A stretch of DNA of 64,000 nucleotides from the NCBI RefSeq assembly GCF_029852145.1, contig NC_079976.1:16699117-16763116 (forward strand). The letters run 5' to 3'. The translations under genes and the position numbers were made by a program. Shown piece by piece: positions 10,161 through 22,382 of the stretch; the first letter of the stretch is position 1; the number at the start of each line of letters is the position of its first letter. The stretch is from Microplitis mediator (lineage: Eukaryota > Arthropoda > Insecta > Hymenoptera > Braconidae). The notes beneath the pieces are model-generated. The model ran no database searches. It was not told the origin of the DNA and worked only from the letters and a program-made list of their open reading frames with translations.

Positions 10161-10739
10161 TAATAGCCAATAATAAATAATAATTTAATAAATAAATAAT
10201 AATTCATAATAGTAAAGATGATGTACATGAATATATGATGTACATGAGTATGTGTATGTATGCGTGTGTGTGTTTTGCTCACGTTTAAATGTGCTTGCGT
10301 GTGGGTGGACACATATACGCACACATCTGTACACATACTCATACGAGGGCATCCACTTGTAGTGGGAGTTCATACGACACTCTGGAAAATCTAAGAGTGA
10401 GGGTAAGGGCCCAGGAATTCGGACACTTAATTGGTCACGCTTTTTCCCCCAATTGAGGTCAACTGGAACGCCCCGAAAATCGACACCCGAAAAATTGGTC
10501 GTGTGAACTCTCTCTCTTGACCAGGATCTCCAAGTATGCGGATCGTAAATAAAACTTAGGTTCAGTGGCCGGGTTCCCCCGGGATCCTCCACGTAGAATG
10601 GACAAGTATATTTTTAATTAGAGTCAGTGAGCGTTATACTAAGTGTTCTCTAGTATATCCTTTTATTTAAATATTTTCGCAACGGTAAATACTGCAAGGT
10701 GAAAACCCAGGTATGTTAATAAATATTTAATATAAAATA

Positions 10740-11000
10740 CCACAGATAAAATTTTGTAAGAGACTAAAAAATAGTCTGGTCACAAATTATTATATTTGAA
10801 TTTATATGGGAATAATTAACTTTTGTAAGAGACTGAGAAATAGTCTGGTCACAAATTATTATATTTGAATTTATATGGGAATAATTAAATTTTGTAAGAG
10901 ACTAAGAAATAGTCTGGTCACAAATTATTATACTTGAATTTATATGGAATAATTAAATTTTGTAAGAGACTTTAAGGAATAGTCTGGTCGCGAATTTTAT
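10740..11000. repeat. Tandem repeat, ~70-bp unit, about 4 copies
   Basis: GTAAGAGACT...AGTCTGGTC recurs four times with ATTTGAATTTATATGGGAAT between. Each unit holds an AGACT/AGTCT hairpin. Confidence 0.8.
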
Positions 11001-11674
11001 AATTGAATTTATATTTTGATTAATTAATTTTATTTAAGTGTTGTTTTAACATTTAAATTTTGTGTTTAGAATTTATATTGGAATAATTAGTTTTTATTCG
11101 TTTTTAAATTGTATTTGAATAATTAATCTTTGCTACGTGCCGTTTATCATTTTTATTCGGTTTAATATTTGTATTTGAATAATTAATTTTATTAAGTGCT
11201 GTTTACACTTAATATTACGTTTAAAGTTGTAATTAAATAATTTTCAATAACTAAATTTTTGTAATAGTTATTTAGCAACCGATAGTATTTGTACGGTTTT
11301 ACAATATATGTATTAAATTTAAACAGAGAATTCATCATTTAATTTAACCTTCACCAACAATATTATTAAGACAAAAACCTCTGGAGTTCCCGGTCTATAG
11401 GCTTCGGCTTGGGCCAAATACTCACAACTTAAATAATTACGTACCAAATTTTGGACGTAACACGAATAAATAATAAACTGTCGTCACTTTCCACCAATGA
11501 CGATAATTAAAAATTCCCCATCTATTGTCAAAGCAAAGTTTATAAAAAGCCTGAGCACCATGGCTCAGGGCCTTCAGTTCATTTTTAACTTCTTGGTCCG
11601 CGTAAACGGCGTCGATAGCCCGTAATCTTATTGCAGAAATCTTCCGACGTGGCAATAAGTAATCGTCGCTGATT

Positions 11675-11960
11675 TAGGTATCCGGCTGATTAATTTCGTG
11701 TAGGATATTATTTTATCAGTTACGGTTTTCCAAATTCACTTTAAATAAATTGTAAATCGATCTAGGTATCCGGCTGATTAATTTCGTGTAGGATATTAAT
11801 TTATTCATTTACAAAAATTCAAATCAATTATACCGTAAATCGATCTAGGTATCCGGCTGATTAAGTTCGTTTAGGATATTAATTTATTCATTTACGGTCA
11901 TTATTAATAAATTAAATTGCCAATTGAGTTAGATACTCGGCTGATAGTCAACTATCGTGT
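11675..11960. repeat. Tandem repeat, ~82-bp unit, about 4 copies
   Basis: GGTATCCGGCTGATTAA followed by TTCGTGTAGGATATT recurs near 11678, 11762 and 11846, with a diverged fourth copy near 11930. Confidence 0.8.
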
Positions 11961-12663
11961 AGAGTATAGTTCTTAATTGCAATTGAAAGATCTCGAAGAT
12001 CTATCCGGTTCGAGTGAATTGTGACACAAATCACGTGAATTTGTGATCTCACTTTGTGCCGAGTTTCTGCGCATAAAACCCTTTTTTGGGTGTGAAAAAG
12101 GACGCATTTATAAATAAAAATCTGTTTAAAATATCCGATAAGATAAATAATCTTATAATACAAATTATATAAAAGTTGTGAAAAACTAGAGTGAACAAGT
12201 GACGTTCAGTTAAAACGTTGTAATTTAAAATACTTAATAAAAGATCAAGTTCATCACTCAAGCCGTTCGATTTTTATTCGAAAATAGTACATAAGATATC
12301 ATCCTATCAATTCAGCCGCACCCATTCTACCAACCTTAAAGGAAGGCCGAGTGAGCTGTTTAGTTCTGGAGGGATAATAGCTGCCGCACTAGAAAAATTG
12401 ACATCGAAAGGTAGGTGAAAGAATTATTTTTCTATCATCACAAAATACTTTTGGCTTAAACAAGAGCACCAGTCTCTTCGAAGACGTTTGGGTTCTTAAT
12501 TTTCGAAAAGATCCACTATAAATAATAAATTATAGGAAGATAATTTCTTCCTCGTATTCTTTATTGTTGTCCGCACCCTCCAACCCACTTGTCCAAAATT
12601 ACTATCGCTACCAAAGGGAGAAATCCCGGATAAATAATTAAAAATTAAGCGGCGGACATAACA

Positions 12664-13364
12664 CATACAACATGTGCAAGTAAGAGGTTAAAATGTCAGG
12701 AGGAACAGTAACTTACTTGAGACTTTTGCGCTCTCACTTTGAAAGGTCAATATACCAACGGCGGGAAAATATTCAAATTTAAAAATTAAATAAATTTTTT
12801 GTTCCTTTTTTGAAAAAAAAAAAAAAAAAAAAAAAAAAAAACATTTTATTGTCACATACAAACGGAAGAAGATATTTAAATCAAGTCAATATATTGCACG
12901 CCTCGGAAGCGAAGCGGAGAGGTTGTGCTTTATAACCAACCTGTCAAGGTCACACGATTTCCACTCATTAAAGTGCATATATTTTTTTTCTATTACTCTT
13001 ACACATTATGAAAAGCACATCAATATAAAACTGAAACACTAATAAATAATCCTGATACTTTTTTTAATTTGTCTAATATGTATTAATATAAAAAAAAGTT
13101 CATTAAAAAAAATTTATCGTGGACGTCCATTAGTCTGTGGTTCAAAAAAACGGCGTGGTACGGATATCTCGAGAACGACTTGACGAAACTACTTAATTTT
13201 TTTTTCAAAATTTTCAGAAATAAGCAAAGAAGGTTCCTTTCGAAAATCACTACTGTAGGCCTTCTCGTTTTTTTTAAAATAAATCATTACGGTTAAAACC
13301 GGCAATCTTACATGTGAACAAACACACACTGCCGCCATTTTTCATTAGGAATGTTCTCCTTATT
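12664..13364. other. Non-coding DNA with A-run
   Basis: Contains an A-run of about 30 near 12810-12840. GCACGCCTCGGAAGC near 12896 has an inverted partner (TTTCGAGGCGTGC) near 13840, so 12760-13870 may be a decayed inverted-repeat element around the MITE. No gene seen. Confidence 0.4.
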
Positions 13365-13754
13365 GAGCGTGTTCAGCCAATGAAAGTTCTTAGTAGTCTG
13401 AGTAAGTTACTCAGCCTAAAAGAAATTTTGGTCTGTTTGTCTGAGTGCAGTGTGTTTTCGGCCTGGACACGCTGTTAGCTCTTACTATAGTTTAGGGAGT
13501 CATAACACATTATTTTCTTTCATTTTCAAGTTACTTAACTAATGCAAATTTTGCAGAAAGCATACATGCACAGATTTGCACTTTACTAATTATTATTGTT
13601 TACTTTAGTGGTTTACGCGGTTAAATGTATACTAAGTAAAATGGCGGCCAGAAAAAAGTTAGTTAGTATCTGTAAAGTGTCCAGACCGAAAACAGTTCAG
13701 TGCGCTGAGTAACTTACTCAGACTACTAAGAACTTTCATCGGCTGAACACGCTC
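13365..13754. mobile_element. MITE with ATT target duplication
   Basis: Ends GAGCGTGTTCAGCC and GGCTGAACACGCTC are inverted, and pairing extends about 80-110 bp inward (AAAGTTCTTAGTAGTCTGAG). ATT flanks both sides (13362-13364 and 13755-13757). A 3-bp duplication fits a PIF/Harbinger-type parent. No ORF. Confidence 0.7.
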
Positions 13755-13757
13755 ATT

Positions 13758-14052
13758 TACCATGGAAATTTCTATGGGAAAAGAGCGGGATATTCAATTT
13801 TATTCGAAATTTAACTTTTAAAAAAAAACATAACATGAGCTTTCGAGGCGTGCACTTTTGGATTTTCCAAATTTTTTATTTTTTGTTATTTTATAATTTT
13901 TTTTTTTTATAAATAAATAAATAATATTTTTTAAAAGAATAACATACATTAAACTAACTTTTTCAATGAATAGATGCTTATGATTTCAATAAATTAGAAG
14001 TTAATAAATTACATTAGAATTAATCAAATCCTTCTTGATCTTTGCTCGATTT
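13758..14052. other. AT-rich gap
   Basis: No supported gene. Confidence 0.4.
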
Positions 14053-14503
14053 TCAAAAGTAAACCATGAATATTTGCCAATAAATCCATTTAGGAACTAC
14101 TCCACCATTGTCGTATTGTTCTTTATATTTCTCAAATTTTAAGCAAAGCTTGTAAAACTGTACAACAACTGACGTAATAAATTTTGGCTTTTTAAAATGA
14201 CGCTTATACGTTACGGTTCTAAAAAAGTAAAATAATATCATCATAACTGAAATTGAATAAATAATAATTATTACTATAATTAAATTAATTAATAACTCAC
14301 GCAAATGTATACTCACTACAGTCTTCGCGTACATCCTCCCACTATGTCGTTTGAAATTCCTCTTCACAATATATAAATCTTGCTTTCAATAGTTTTAAAT
14401 TATCTTCTTTTGTAACTGAAAAAGTAAATGAAAGTTGAAGTAATAACAAAAAATCACCTTACATTATTTATATAAATAAAAATTTACACTTACATGGATT
14501 CAT
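14053..14503 (-). pseudogene. Myb/SANT-like (trihelix) domain gene fragment, three exons
   Basis: Minus-strand exons can be read at 14503-14494 (ATG, then GTAAGTG donor), 14415-14301 (CTTTTTCAG acceptor, GTGAGT donor) and 14218-14053 (TTTTTTAG acceptor), phases compatible. The product begins M-N-P-F-T-K-E-D and contains W-E-D-V, then F-Y-K-L-C-L-K-F-E-K-Y-K-E-Q-Y-D and W-I-Y-W. This matches the trihelix layout of Myb/SANT-like DNA-binding domains found in many insect proteins and Harbinger partner proteins. Exon 2 has an in-frame TAG just before the W-E-D block. The stop and the surrounding insertions argue for a decayed copy. Confidence 0.45.
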
Positions 14504-14864
14504 TTTATTTTGTAATTTTTTAAAATATAAATTAACTGACTGACTCTTTCCTCAGCTGTGCTTTTGGGTGTATGTCAAAGTCCCGGGGCTTCGATATCCC
14601 GTGGCTGCAATGTCCCGGGGAAAATATGGCGTCAAAAAGAATTGTGATGGAGAGCCATCTATTGAGTCAAATAATAACTGAAAAATCTAAAAACTACTTC
14701 TCCACGAGGGTAATTATTTTTTTACTGTACTGATGGCGCAATAATCGGAAAAATATCATATATAGGACAAATATGTATCCCTTTGTAAAAATATAATTAT
14801 ATTGCGTAAAACGCTTGTTTCTAAAAAGTGCGAAGAAGATACTCAAAGCTATAATCACACCCTC
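14504..14864. other. Non-coding DNA
   Basis: Has three close CCCG-GG blocks near 14580-14625 (TCCCGGGGC, ATCCCGTGGC, GTCCCGGGGA). No gene. Confidence 0.4.
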
Positions 14865-15175
14865 AACCTAAATAAGAAGGTACAAGGGTAGTTAACCCTA
14901 AATCGCGGGTCCAAGTGGTTCCCTCCGTAGAATTGGTCTATAAATGGGTAGGCAACCTACCCTTGGCCTCAACAGAAGGGTTCAGGGGTAGTTAACCCTA
15001 AATCTTGGGTCCAAGTAGTTCTCTCCGTAGGATCGGTCTATAAATGGGTAGGCAACCTACCCACCGCCTATATAAAAGGGTTCAAGGGTAGTTAAGCCTA
15101 AATTGCGGGTCCAAGTGGTTCCCTCCGTAGGATTGGTCTATAAATGTGTAGCCAAGCTACCAGCCTAAGAAATGA
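14865..15175. repeat. Tandem repeat, ~115-bp unit, 3 copies
   Basis: GGGTAGTTAACCCTAAAT, then GGGTCCAAGTGGTTCCCTCC, then GGTCTATAAATGGGTAGGCAA occur three times with small changes. Each unit has the inverted pairs GGGTAGTTAACCC and GGGTAGGCAACCTACCC. It looks like a short satellite array. Confidence 0.85.
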
Positions 15176-15732
15176 GTACGAGCGTAGTTAACCTTAGAAT
15201 ATGTCCTTTTGGAGTTGATTTCCTGCAATATTTTAGCAATAATAGATACTTATGTATCAGGAACCTTTTGGGATGTGATCAAGTTTGTAGATTTTGAAAC
15301 TTAAAAGCGGAACGGTTTTTTCTTACCCTACGGCAATATTCTTGGAGTAATTTTGTTTTAAAATATTAGTGATGGTAGGACCTCTTAAGTGTAAGGAACA
15401 TTCGTATTAAAGTTTGTCTGTAGATCGCTTTGTCAAGAAACTGACGAATTTCAATTTATTAGTCGCCCGTTACTTGTCGTAGAGTTAATTGTCGGCAAAA
15501 TGCTAATGATAGTCAGTTTTCGTGGGTGTAAAGAAATTTTGTCGCAAGGCTTTAAGTTTTACAATTATTAAACAGGAAAATTCTTACCGTTTATTTTGAC
15601 ACAGCGCTCATAGCAGTTATTAATTGGAAATATACCTTGGGGAATATTAAAAAACATGACCATGCGTAATCATCCGTGATTCAGTTATAGCCAAGCGTGA
15701 TTCGAGCTTTATCATTCATGATAATGTTGTGC
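15176..15732. other. Non-coding DNA
   Basis: No ORF or repeat recognised. Confidence 0.4.
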
Positions 15733-16360
15733 CTCACAAACCAATTGACGAAATTTTTTGCACGATAAATATTTTCGCAGAGAATCGAGAGCTCTACAAT
15801 AAAAAGTCTCGTCATTTTTCAATAAATCCAACTGTTCAGAAGTTATTTCAGCATAAATTCAAATTCATACAAAATTTTGAGATCTTTTGACTTTTCTGGT
15901 GAAACGATCAATCTTATCGAAAAATGTCATGGAAACTTTTTTTTAGGTCAATTCATTTCTTACAAATCATTATGATTAAATTTTGTCGAAGTTCTGCATT
16001 GTTTTCTAGTTATTTTCATTCCAACGTTAGGCTCTCAAAATCAATTAGAAAACTATTTATTTAAGATCTTGTCATCGAAATTAAAATAAATCGAAAAACA
16101 TGTGAGGTTTCGAAAAACTTTATGCATCATAATTTGTAAGGAATGATATTACCTACAAAAATGTTTCTATGATATTTTTTGATAGTTTCGTCGGAAAGTA
16201 AAAAAATTTCAAAATTCACTACAAATTTAACTTTAAGTTCAAATAACTTCTGAACAGTTGGATTTATTAAAAAAGAATAAGAGACTGTTTTTGTAGAGCC
16301 CTCAATTTTCTGTTCAAATATTCATCGTGCATAAAATTTTTGTTAATTGGTTTGTGAGCT
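15733..16360. repeat. Palindromic repeat (MITE-like), ~290-bp arms
   Basis: The left arm starts CTCACAAACCAATTGACG and the right arm ends TTAATTGGTTTGTGAG. Inside, CCAACTGTTCAGAAGTTATTT pairs with its inverse, and pairing continues to a centre near 16010-16100. The arms are clearly diverged. A related diverged copy lies at 40400-40930. Confidence 0.65.
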
Positions 16361-16629
16361 AGAAAATTCTAAAAAAATTTTTTTCTCGTGTTATCCATAT
16401 GCAATATAGAAAAATGGATTGAGGGAAACCTCGGCTTCGTCTCGGCCAACAATTACATGTGATCTGAGATATTTCTTACTTTACTTCCCTAGGTGTGTAA
16501 TATACTATATTAAAAGCTCGGATTGGCACCTAAATTTTTATTTTCAGGTATACTTTCAATTTTTGAATACCAAAAAATGATTTGTTTTTTCTGAAACACC
16601 CTAATATATATATATATGTATATATATAT
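16361..16629. other. Gap with TA microsatellite
   Basis: Non-coding, ending in an interrupted (TA)n at 16603-16632. Confidence 0.5.
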
Positions 16630-17283
16630 ATACGGGTCATTCCACCAAATAAAATTATTTTTACGGGGCGACCCTCGTCGATTTGGTTCTAACTTTGTGG
16701 AGTCGTTCTATATATTAAAAAAAAAATTCTCTGAAAATTTGAGCCTTTTATATGCAGCTGTTTCAAAGTTATGATTTTTTTAATTTTTTAAAAATTTTTG
16801 TTTTCAACTTTTTCATTAATTTTTTTGAAGGGAAAATTTTTTTTTAAAAAATGAGCACATAACAGTTTTTCGTAGGAAAAATTCTCAGCTTTCCAATAAG
16901 AATATCCATTTTTTATTCTATGTTACAGAAGACCTTTTAAAATTCGATTAAAGACGTAAAAACGATTTTTATGACTGTGCGGCGCTTGATACATCTAATT
17001 TGATATTTTTTTCTGAAAGCTGAGACTTTTTCCCACAAAATATGTGATTTTCACGATGTGCATATTTTTTGTTTGAACAAAATCAATAATTATTAAAATG
17101 CAAGTCGTTGTGTTACGTCCCGGTGGTAATTGGGACAATGGGGGAAAGAGATTTTATATTTTAGGAATCTACAGATTCCCAGGAATAATCCCTGATCTTG
17201 AAAATAATTTAAAAATTTTATTTTTACTTACGTTGGTGGAAAAAGGGGACCGATTTTAAAAAGGGTACCTTTTCCTCTTGCTG

Positions 17284-17643
17284 TTATTCCAAAACTATCA
17301 GCTCCACGTGGTCGTCAGGAACTCCCTTGTACGGCTCCAACTGGGAAGGTCCGGTCAGGAATTTATCCGCGTAAAAGTGGAACCTTGGATCTGGGTCGCC
17401 GATGTAGACGAGAGGTATGGGCCTCTCGACCTCAGTGATCGGGAACAGTTTATATCGAAGTTTCTTGACCTTAAAGGTTTTTGAGAGTGAAGTGACACTC
17501 CTTACGAAGGACAAGTTAGGTCTGATTAGTGGTTGGTGGTAACGTTCACCAGAACACAACTTGTCATATTCCGAACAGGAGTCACACTCACAATATTTGG
17601 GTTTTAGATCAGAGCCCTTAGGCCGGCGTAATTTTGGCGCCAT
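17284..17643 (-). CDS. Small protein of unknown function in TGTTACG element
   Basis: A 119-codon ORF whose GC content is well above its surroundings. It starts M-A-P-K-L-R-R-P with a basic N-terminus, a cysteine group at residues 18, 20, 23 and 30, a K-rich middle, and a proline/aromatic C-terminus with I-G-D-P-D-P-R-F-H-F-Y (about 81-91). I recognise no family. The stop lies 173 bp from the element end, reading outward. The ORF in the 47270-48617 insertion sits in the same relative place and has a similar D-P-R-Y-x-Y-Y block, which hints at homology but is too weak to prove. Expression would need a promoter that I cannot see. Confidence 0.5.
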   Translation of the reverse strand: MAPKLRRPKGSDLKPKYCECDSCSEYDKLCSGERYHQPLIRPNLSFVRSVTSLSKTFKVKKLRYKLFPITEVERPIPLVYIGDPDPRFHFYADKFLTGPSQLEPYKGVPDDHVELIVLE

Positions 17644-20600
17644 TGACTCTGTTCGAAAACATTTTATAACGATATTTTGTCTCGAAAGACGCTCTCAGAA
17701 GTAATTAAAAGAAGAAGATAAAGTAATCAGTCTGCTCCTGACTTCGTGACGCAGAATTCACTCACTGACTCGTAATACGAAACAAAGGAAAATAGTTAAA
17801 TGTTCTACTTGATTTGAATGATTGTGATCCTTTATGTTTAGTGTCTTATAGGTAAGAGGGAGGTAATGGATTTACAGGAATTTTTGGATGTACTCAGCGA
17901 ATCAACGAAATGATCATTGACCAACCCAGGTCGATCTCTTGTTGCTATCCATCATCATCGTGTATCCTTTTGGGAATTTTGGGATAGCTATTTTCTTTGG
18001 TAATAGGAATGGGTGGAAAACAAGGTTTGAGTATCGGGTACAGGTGGGTTGAGTGGGATTGATTTTACCTTGAAAGACAAAAAAAAAACAAATATGAACT
18101 GACAAGAAAACTTGATTTTGAGTGCAAACTTTGTTTTATAAAAATTTTAATCAGTAAGCAAATCTCTGAGTCTCGAGTAGGATTTCAAATATAATAGGTT
18201 TCCAATTATAATCTAATTGATATGTTTCTTAATCAAATAAAAGGGTAGAAACCTTTTCTTTTATTAAACTTTCAGAAAACATGTCAATAATCATAGGGAA
18301 AAGAAAATTATAATTTAAATATTACCAACTGATTACAATGAATTGAAAGCTCTCAAATAAAATTTGTGAACAGAGAAAATAACTTAAAATAAATTATATA
18401 TTCTTGTCTAAATTGAATCCTTTGAGAGAAGCTCAAAATGTTAATGACCTCGAAAATAATATTATTAAAAGAAATTTTATTTAATATATTTTGGATAAAT
18501 TTAAATGAAAAAAAAGAAAAAAAAAGAAAGTTTTATAAACAAATTTGAATTAAATTTAACTGCATTAAATTGGATAGAATTTAATGAACAACTTCAGTAA
18601 AACGAGAATTTTTATATTTGAAATTTTCTTGTAAGTTAACTGAATTATCAAAAAAAAACAAAATAGTGTTTCGTTGAGATAAAATAATGATTATGAAACT
18701 CCTTAATGTAAAACAAAATTTCTATAGGAAATGTTTATGTTTTAATACAATATTTCTCCAACGACGATTCTGAATTAAACAAATAACAATAATGATATTT
18801 TCTCTCAATCTAATAACCTCCGATTTTGTCCGTCGGATAACTCAACTAAGATGATTTAACTAGCGAAACCTCAAATTTTATTAGATCTTATTATTTAGAA
18901 ATTAATGTTAATTCCTAAATGATTAAATTAATGGTTGTTGTCCGTGTGGAAGGTCTGTTTTAAAAATTGACATGCAAAGTCTGTTTATTAAATTTATTCA
19001 TAAAAATTATTTAAAGTTTTAGAAGAAAAAGAAAAATAATTGTTTCACAAATGTTTCACAAATTCTGTGTTTTGTTATTATATAAAAGGGAAAGAGAGCA
19101 TACTTTCGTAAACCAAATAAAATCGTTACCTGTTATTGTGGTAAAACTGAAAAGAAATTCTAAACTTTAAATTTCACACACTTGTTTTAGAATCACCAAA
19201 TTTTTATAGATTTCTCTCGAGTAATATTTTAATTTATTTGTTTTAATTGCCCATATATTCACAACACAAGTAGTAAAAAAAAAAAAGAAAATCACTGCAT
19301 GCTTTTAGCTTTTAACGAAGGGAAAAGAAAGGATTTTTAATTTTGATGTTAAGCGAACTTATTGAAAATTTTGACTGCAATTTGCTATATCCTTGAAACA
19401 ATCCGTGGGACCTTGAAATCCGTAATTTGAAATCTCCCAATGAAAATTTGAAATCCTCGAAATACTCGTAAAAATTAACAATTGAACTCCTTGAAATAGT
19501 ATTCGCAAAATAAAGATTGAAATCCTTGAAATATTAGTAAGATAAAAACTGAAATGAAGGCGGGATCACACCCGAAAACTGTACTCTGTAAGAAAAACTC
19601 AAAAGCTGGGTCGCACCCGGCAGTAACGAAGTGTAAAAACGAACTAATTAAATTAGCGGCTGCAGTGACTTTCTTTCTACCTTGTAATCTTAGATGGCCC
19701 CCCCATGGTAGGGGCTATGAGAAAAGACGCAGAAACGCTCTCCCATAGTTATTGTTTAATCATCAAAAACTTTATCAATGATCCGGCTCTTCCGGCGTTA
19801 CCAGGAATCTTTATTTATTTAAATAAATACGATATGCTTTATAAGCAATCATATTTATTTAAACAAATCTGAGATGCTGTCGTCATCTGATAAATTTATT
19901 AATGAATAAATTATTTAAAGTTATAGATAATTTTTAAATATTTCCAACCCAAAATATAATAAATACTAGGTAATAATCAAATTTACTATCTTGGTAAATT
20001 TACTTTCAAATTTGAGGGTTTTACAGCCCTCTGAACTGTCTTTTCTTGGTTTTTTAGTATTAGGATAGCAGCAAGAGTAAGTTGGTCGCTTACTCTGGCT
20101 GCGGGCGTTTCTTTTCATTATTCTTGGGCCTTGCTCTTATTGTTTTACTCCGCCCGGTACTCAGGTTACCGTATGGTATTCCTAACGCCCACTCATGTTT
20201 TGTTTCGCCTTCTCGTATGCTCTCTTTCGTACAAAGATGGTGTATTTAGGAATTGTTATTATAAGTATTATAATTAATTAAATTATGTTTGTGCATCCTG
20301 CATTTTAAATGTTTTGTGTATGTATGTCATACATGCGGTATCTCTATATTATAAAAAAAAGTATATTTATAAATTTAATTGTATAATGAAGAGAAAAGAA
20401 AATATTTGTATGTTTTCTGTCATACATGCAAATTTTAGTGTATGTCGTACATGCACATATTGTTTTCTTAAATTTTATATGTATGTTCATATCAATAATT
20501 AATTTTGGAACTAATTTTTATATATTTTTGTTGCATTTATACCTACACATATATTTCTATAAGTACATATACATAATATTGTATATGTACGCATATGTAC

Positions 20601-20770
20601 ATATGTCATCAGTATATGTACAGATATAAATGTTTGTTTTAACCTTATTTATTTATTGGTAGGAAATTCCTATAGACCTGGTTATCTTCTTAATATATAT
20701 TTTTATGTATGTCGTAGTTATTTATGTTTGAATGTTATTATGCATTTTCTTAATAATAATAAAAGTTATG

Positions 20771-20801
<31 letters not shown>

Positions 20802-20981
20802 CCATACATATATATAGTTATTAACTTAAACTTACGTTTTTCTCTGAGATATAAGTTTTGTGAAAGTATCGTACGGGGATGGTCCGTATGAGTTGTTCAT
20901 GCTGGGCATTTCCCAGAATAATAATAATAATTTTGGTGGGTTTATTTGAAAAAGGTGTTGAAGGGTGACGAGGACGTAACA
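17644..20981. other. Non-coding body of the TGTTACG element
   Basis: AT-rich, no long ORF. Around 19540-19760 is a GC-richer patch. 20320-20640 has repeated TATGTC(A/G)TACATGC words. A (TA)n run lies at 20776-20803. Confidence 0.5.
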
Positions 20982-20985
20982 GTTG

Positions 20986-21927
20986 ATTTTATAGTTTTAA
21001 CAAACTGTAATAATTCATTGTGTGGCAAGAGATGAAACAAAACGATGTCAGACAAAAGTAAAGTAGGCTGCCCGAGCCGTAGGAAAAAGCTGACAGTAAC
21101 TGCAATCTGAAGTTGTGTTTCATCTAGTGTTACACACTATTTTTTTCATGATTACCTGCATTGAAAATTATTATCAGTGTCAGCAGCTAGTTAGAATCAA
21201 GTTATATGAAGACCAATGGTGTGATCAACCATTAGTGTACGCCTAACTTATGATTTGCAATTTATAACTAAACAGAAACCATAAATACTATTTATTATGT
21301 ACACAAATTCTTATAAAACTTGATTACAAAGTCAGAACTGTCATTAACGCAGATGACATCAATAGTCTGAAATCACTATTGAACAAAACACAAGAATCAA
21401 AGTTCAAATTACTAATTCCTAGACTTGAACCATTGATGCTGGTATCATGAAGAATCGTTTTATAATTTTTATTTTTAGAGCTTTACTGCAGATACGTACC
21501 CGAAAACATATCCTCACACCGCGAAATTTATACATCCGGATATTCAAAATTTTACCAGCGTTGATTTCACTGTTATCACCAACCCTTATTAAAAGAAACG
21601 ACTTAAAACGATTGGAAAAAAAATTTTAAATACTTTTTAATGCTTTTGAATACTTTTAATACTTTTGAATCACCCTTTTTATGGGCATTTAACATTACAA
21701 ATCGTTTCGAATCGTTTCGTTTAATTAGGAAATGATGACTTTTTCTAAAAATAAATGTTTTAGACGTACGATACTTGGAGTCAAAAACGGTGAAGGAAAC
21801 ACAAGCAGTGCACCCTATCTCACCTATTGTTGATAGCTTAAGATATATATGTGTTAAAAATGTATCAACATCCTCAAAACAAATAAGAATTAACGTTTTT
21901 TAATCGTAGAGAGTTTATATTTTATTT
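20986..21927. other. Centre of the foldback element
   Basis: No ORF with recognisable content; one 60-codon open stretch at 21447-21629 looks fortuitous. Confidence 0.4.
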
Positions 21928-22382
21928 AATTTTGTTCAAACAAAAAATATGCACATCGTGAAAATCACATATTTTGTGGGAAAAAGTCTTAGCTTTCAGA
22001 AAAAAATATCAAATTAGATGTATCAAGCGCCGCACAGTCATAAAAATCGTTTTTTCGTCTTTAATCGAATTTTAAAAGGTCTTCTGTAACATAGAATAAA
22101 AAATGGATATTCTTATTGGAAAGCTGAGAATTTTTCCTACGAAAAACTGTTATGTGCTCATTTTTTAAAAAAAAATCTTCCCTTCAAAAAAATTAATGAA
22201 AAAGTTAAAAACAAAAATTTTTAAAAAATTAAAAAAATCATAACTTTGAAACAGCTGCATATAAAAGACTCAAATTTTCAGAGAATTTTTTTTTTAATAT
22301 ATAGAACGACTCTACAAAGTTAGAACCAAATCGACGAGGGTCGCCCCGTAAAAATAATTTTATTTGGTGGAATGACCCATAC

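Larger units (their letters stand above)
9533..12663. mobile_element. LTR-like element with three internal tandem arrays
   Basis: The left end TGTTACGTCTGGC and the right end GCGGACATAACA are near-inverted and resemble the ends of the 17111-20981 and 47270-48617 elements. I found no matching target duplication (CGAA left, CATA right), so the borders are provisional. Inside are three unrelated tandem arrays (9890-10160, 10740-11000, 11675-11960) and no long ORF. A 72-codon minus frame at 11655-11437 starts M-P-R-R-K but matches no domain I know. Large LTRs with tandem repeats are common in insect Gypsy and BEL families; a solo LTR or a non-autonomous derivative are both possible. Confidence 0.4.
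17111..20981. mobile_element. TGTTACGTCC-ended element inserted in the foldback
   Basis: Ends TGTTACGTCC and GGACGTAACA are perfect inverses. GTTG flanks both sides (17107-17110 and 20982-20985). Terminal TG...CA with 4-bp duplication fits an LTR (solo) or a Gypsy-integrase-mobilised derivative, but 3871 bp is long for a solo LTR and no second LTR copy is seen. One candidate gene lies near the left end (17643-17284). It shares end style and gene position with the 47270-48617 insertion. Confidence 0.65.
16634..22378. mobile_element. Foldback element with ~450-bp inverted ends
   Basis: 16634-17083 and 21928-22378 are near-perfect inverted copies, starting GGGTCATTCCACCAAAT. ATAC flanks both sides (16630-16633 and 22379-22382). 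Without the 3.9-kb insertion at 17111-20981 the element would be about 1.9 kb with a ~950-bp centre. No transposase is visible, so it is non-autonomous. Arm similarity is high (I saw only scattered mismatches), pointing to fairly recent mobility or gene conversion. Superfamily unknown. Confidence 0.75.

Noticed and set aside
10185..10592. 135-codon minus ORF with T-H-T-H repeats
   Set aside because: Start and end lie in simple repeat DNA (GTGTGT-type); no domain.
20900..21100. Possible tRNA or small RNA gene
   Set aside because: No cloverleaf or box motifs could be drawn.
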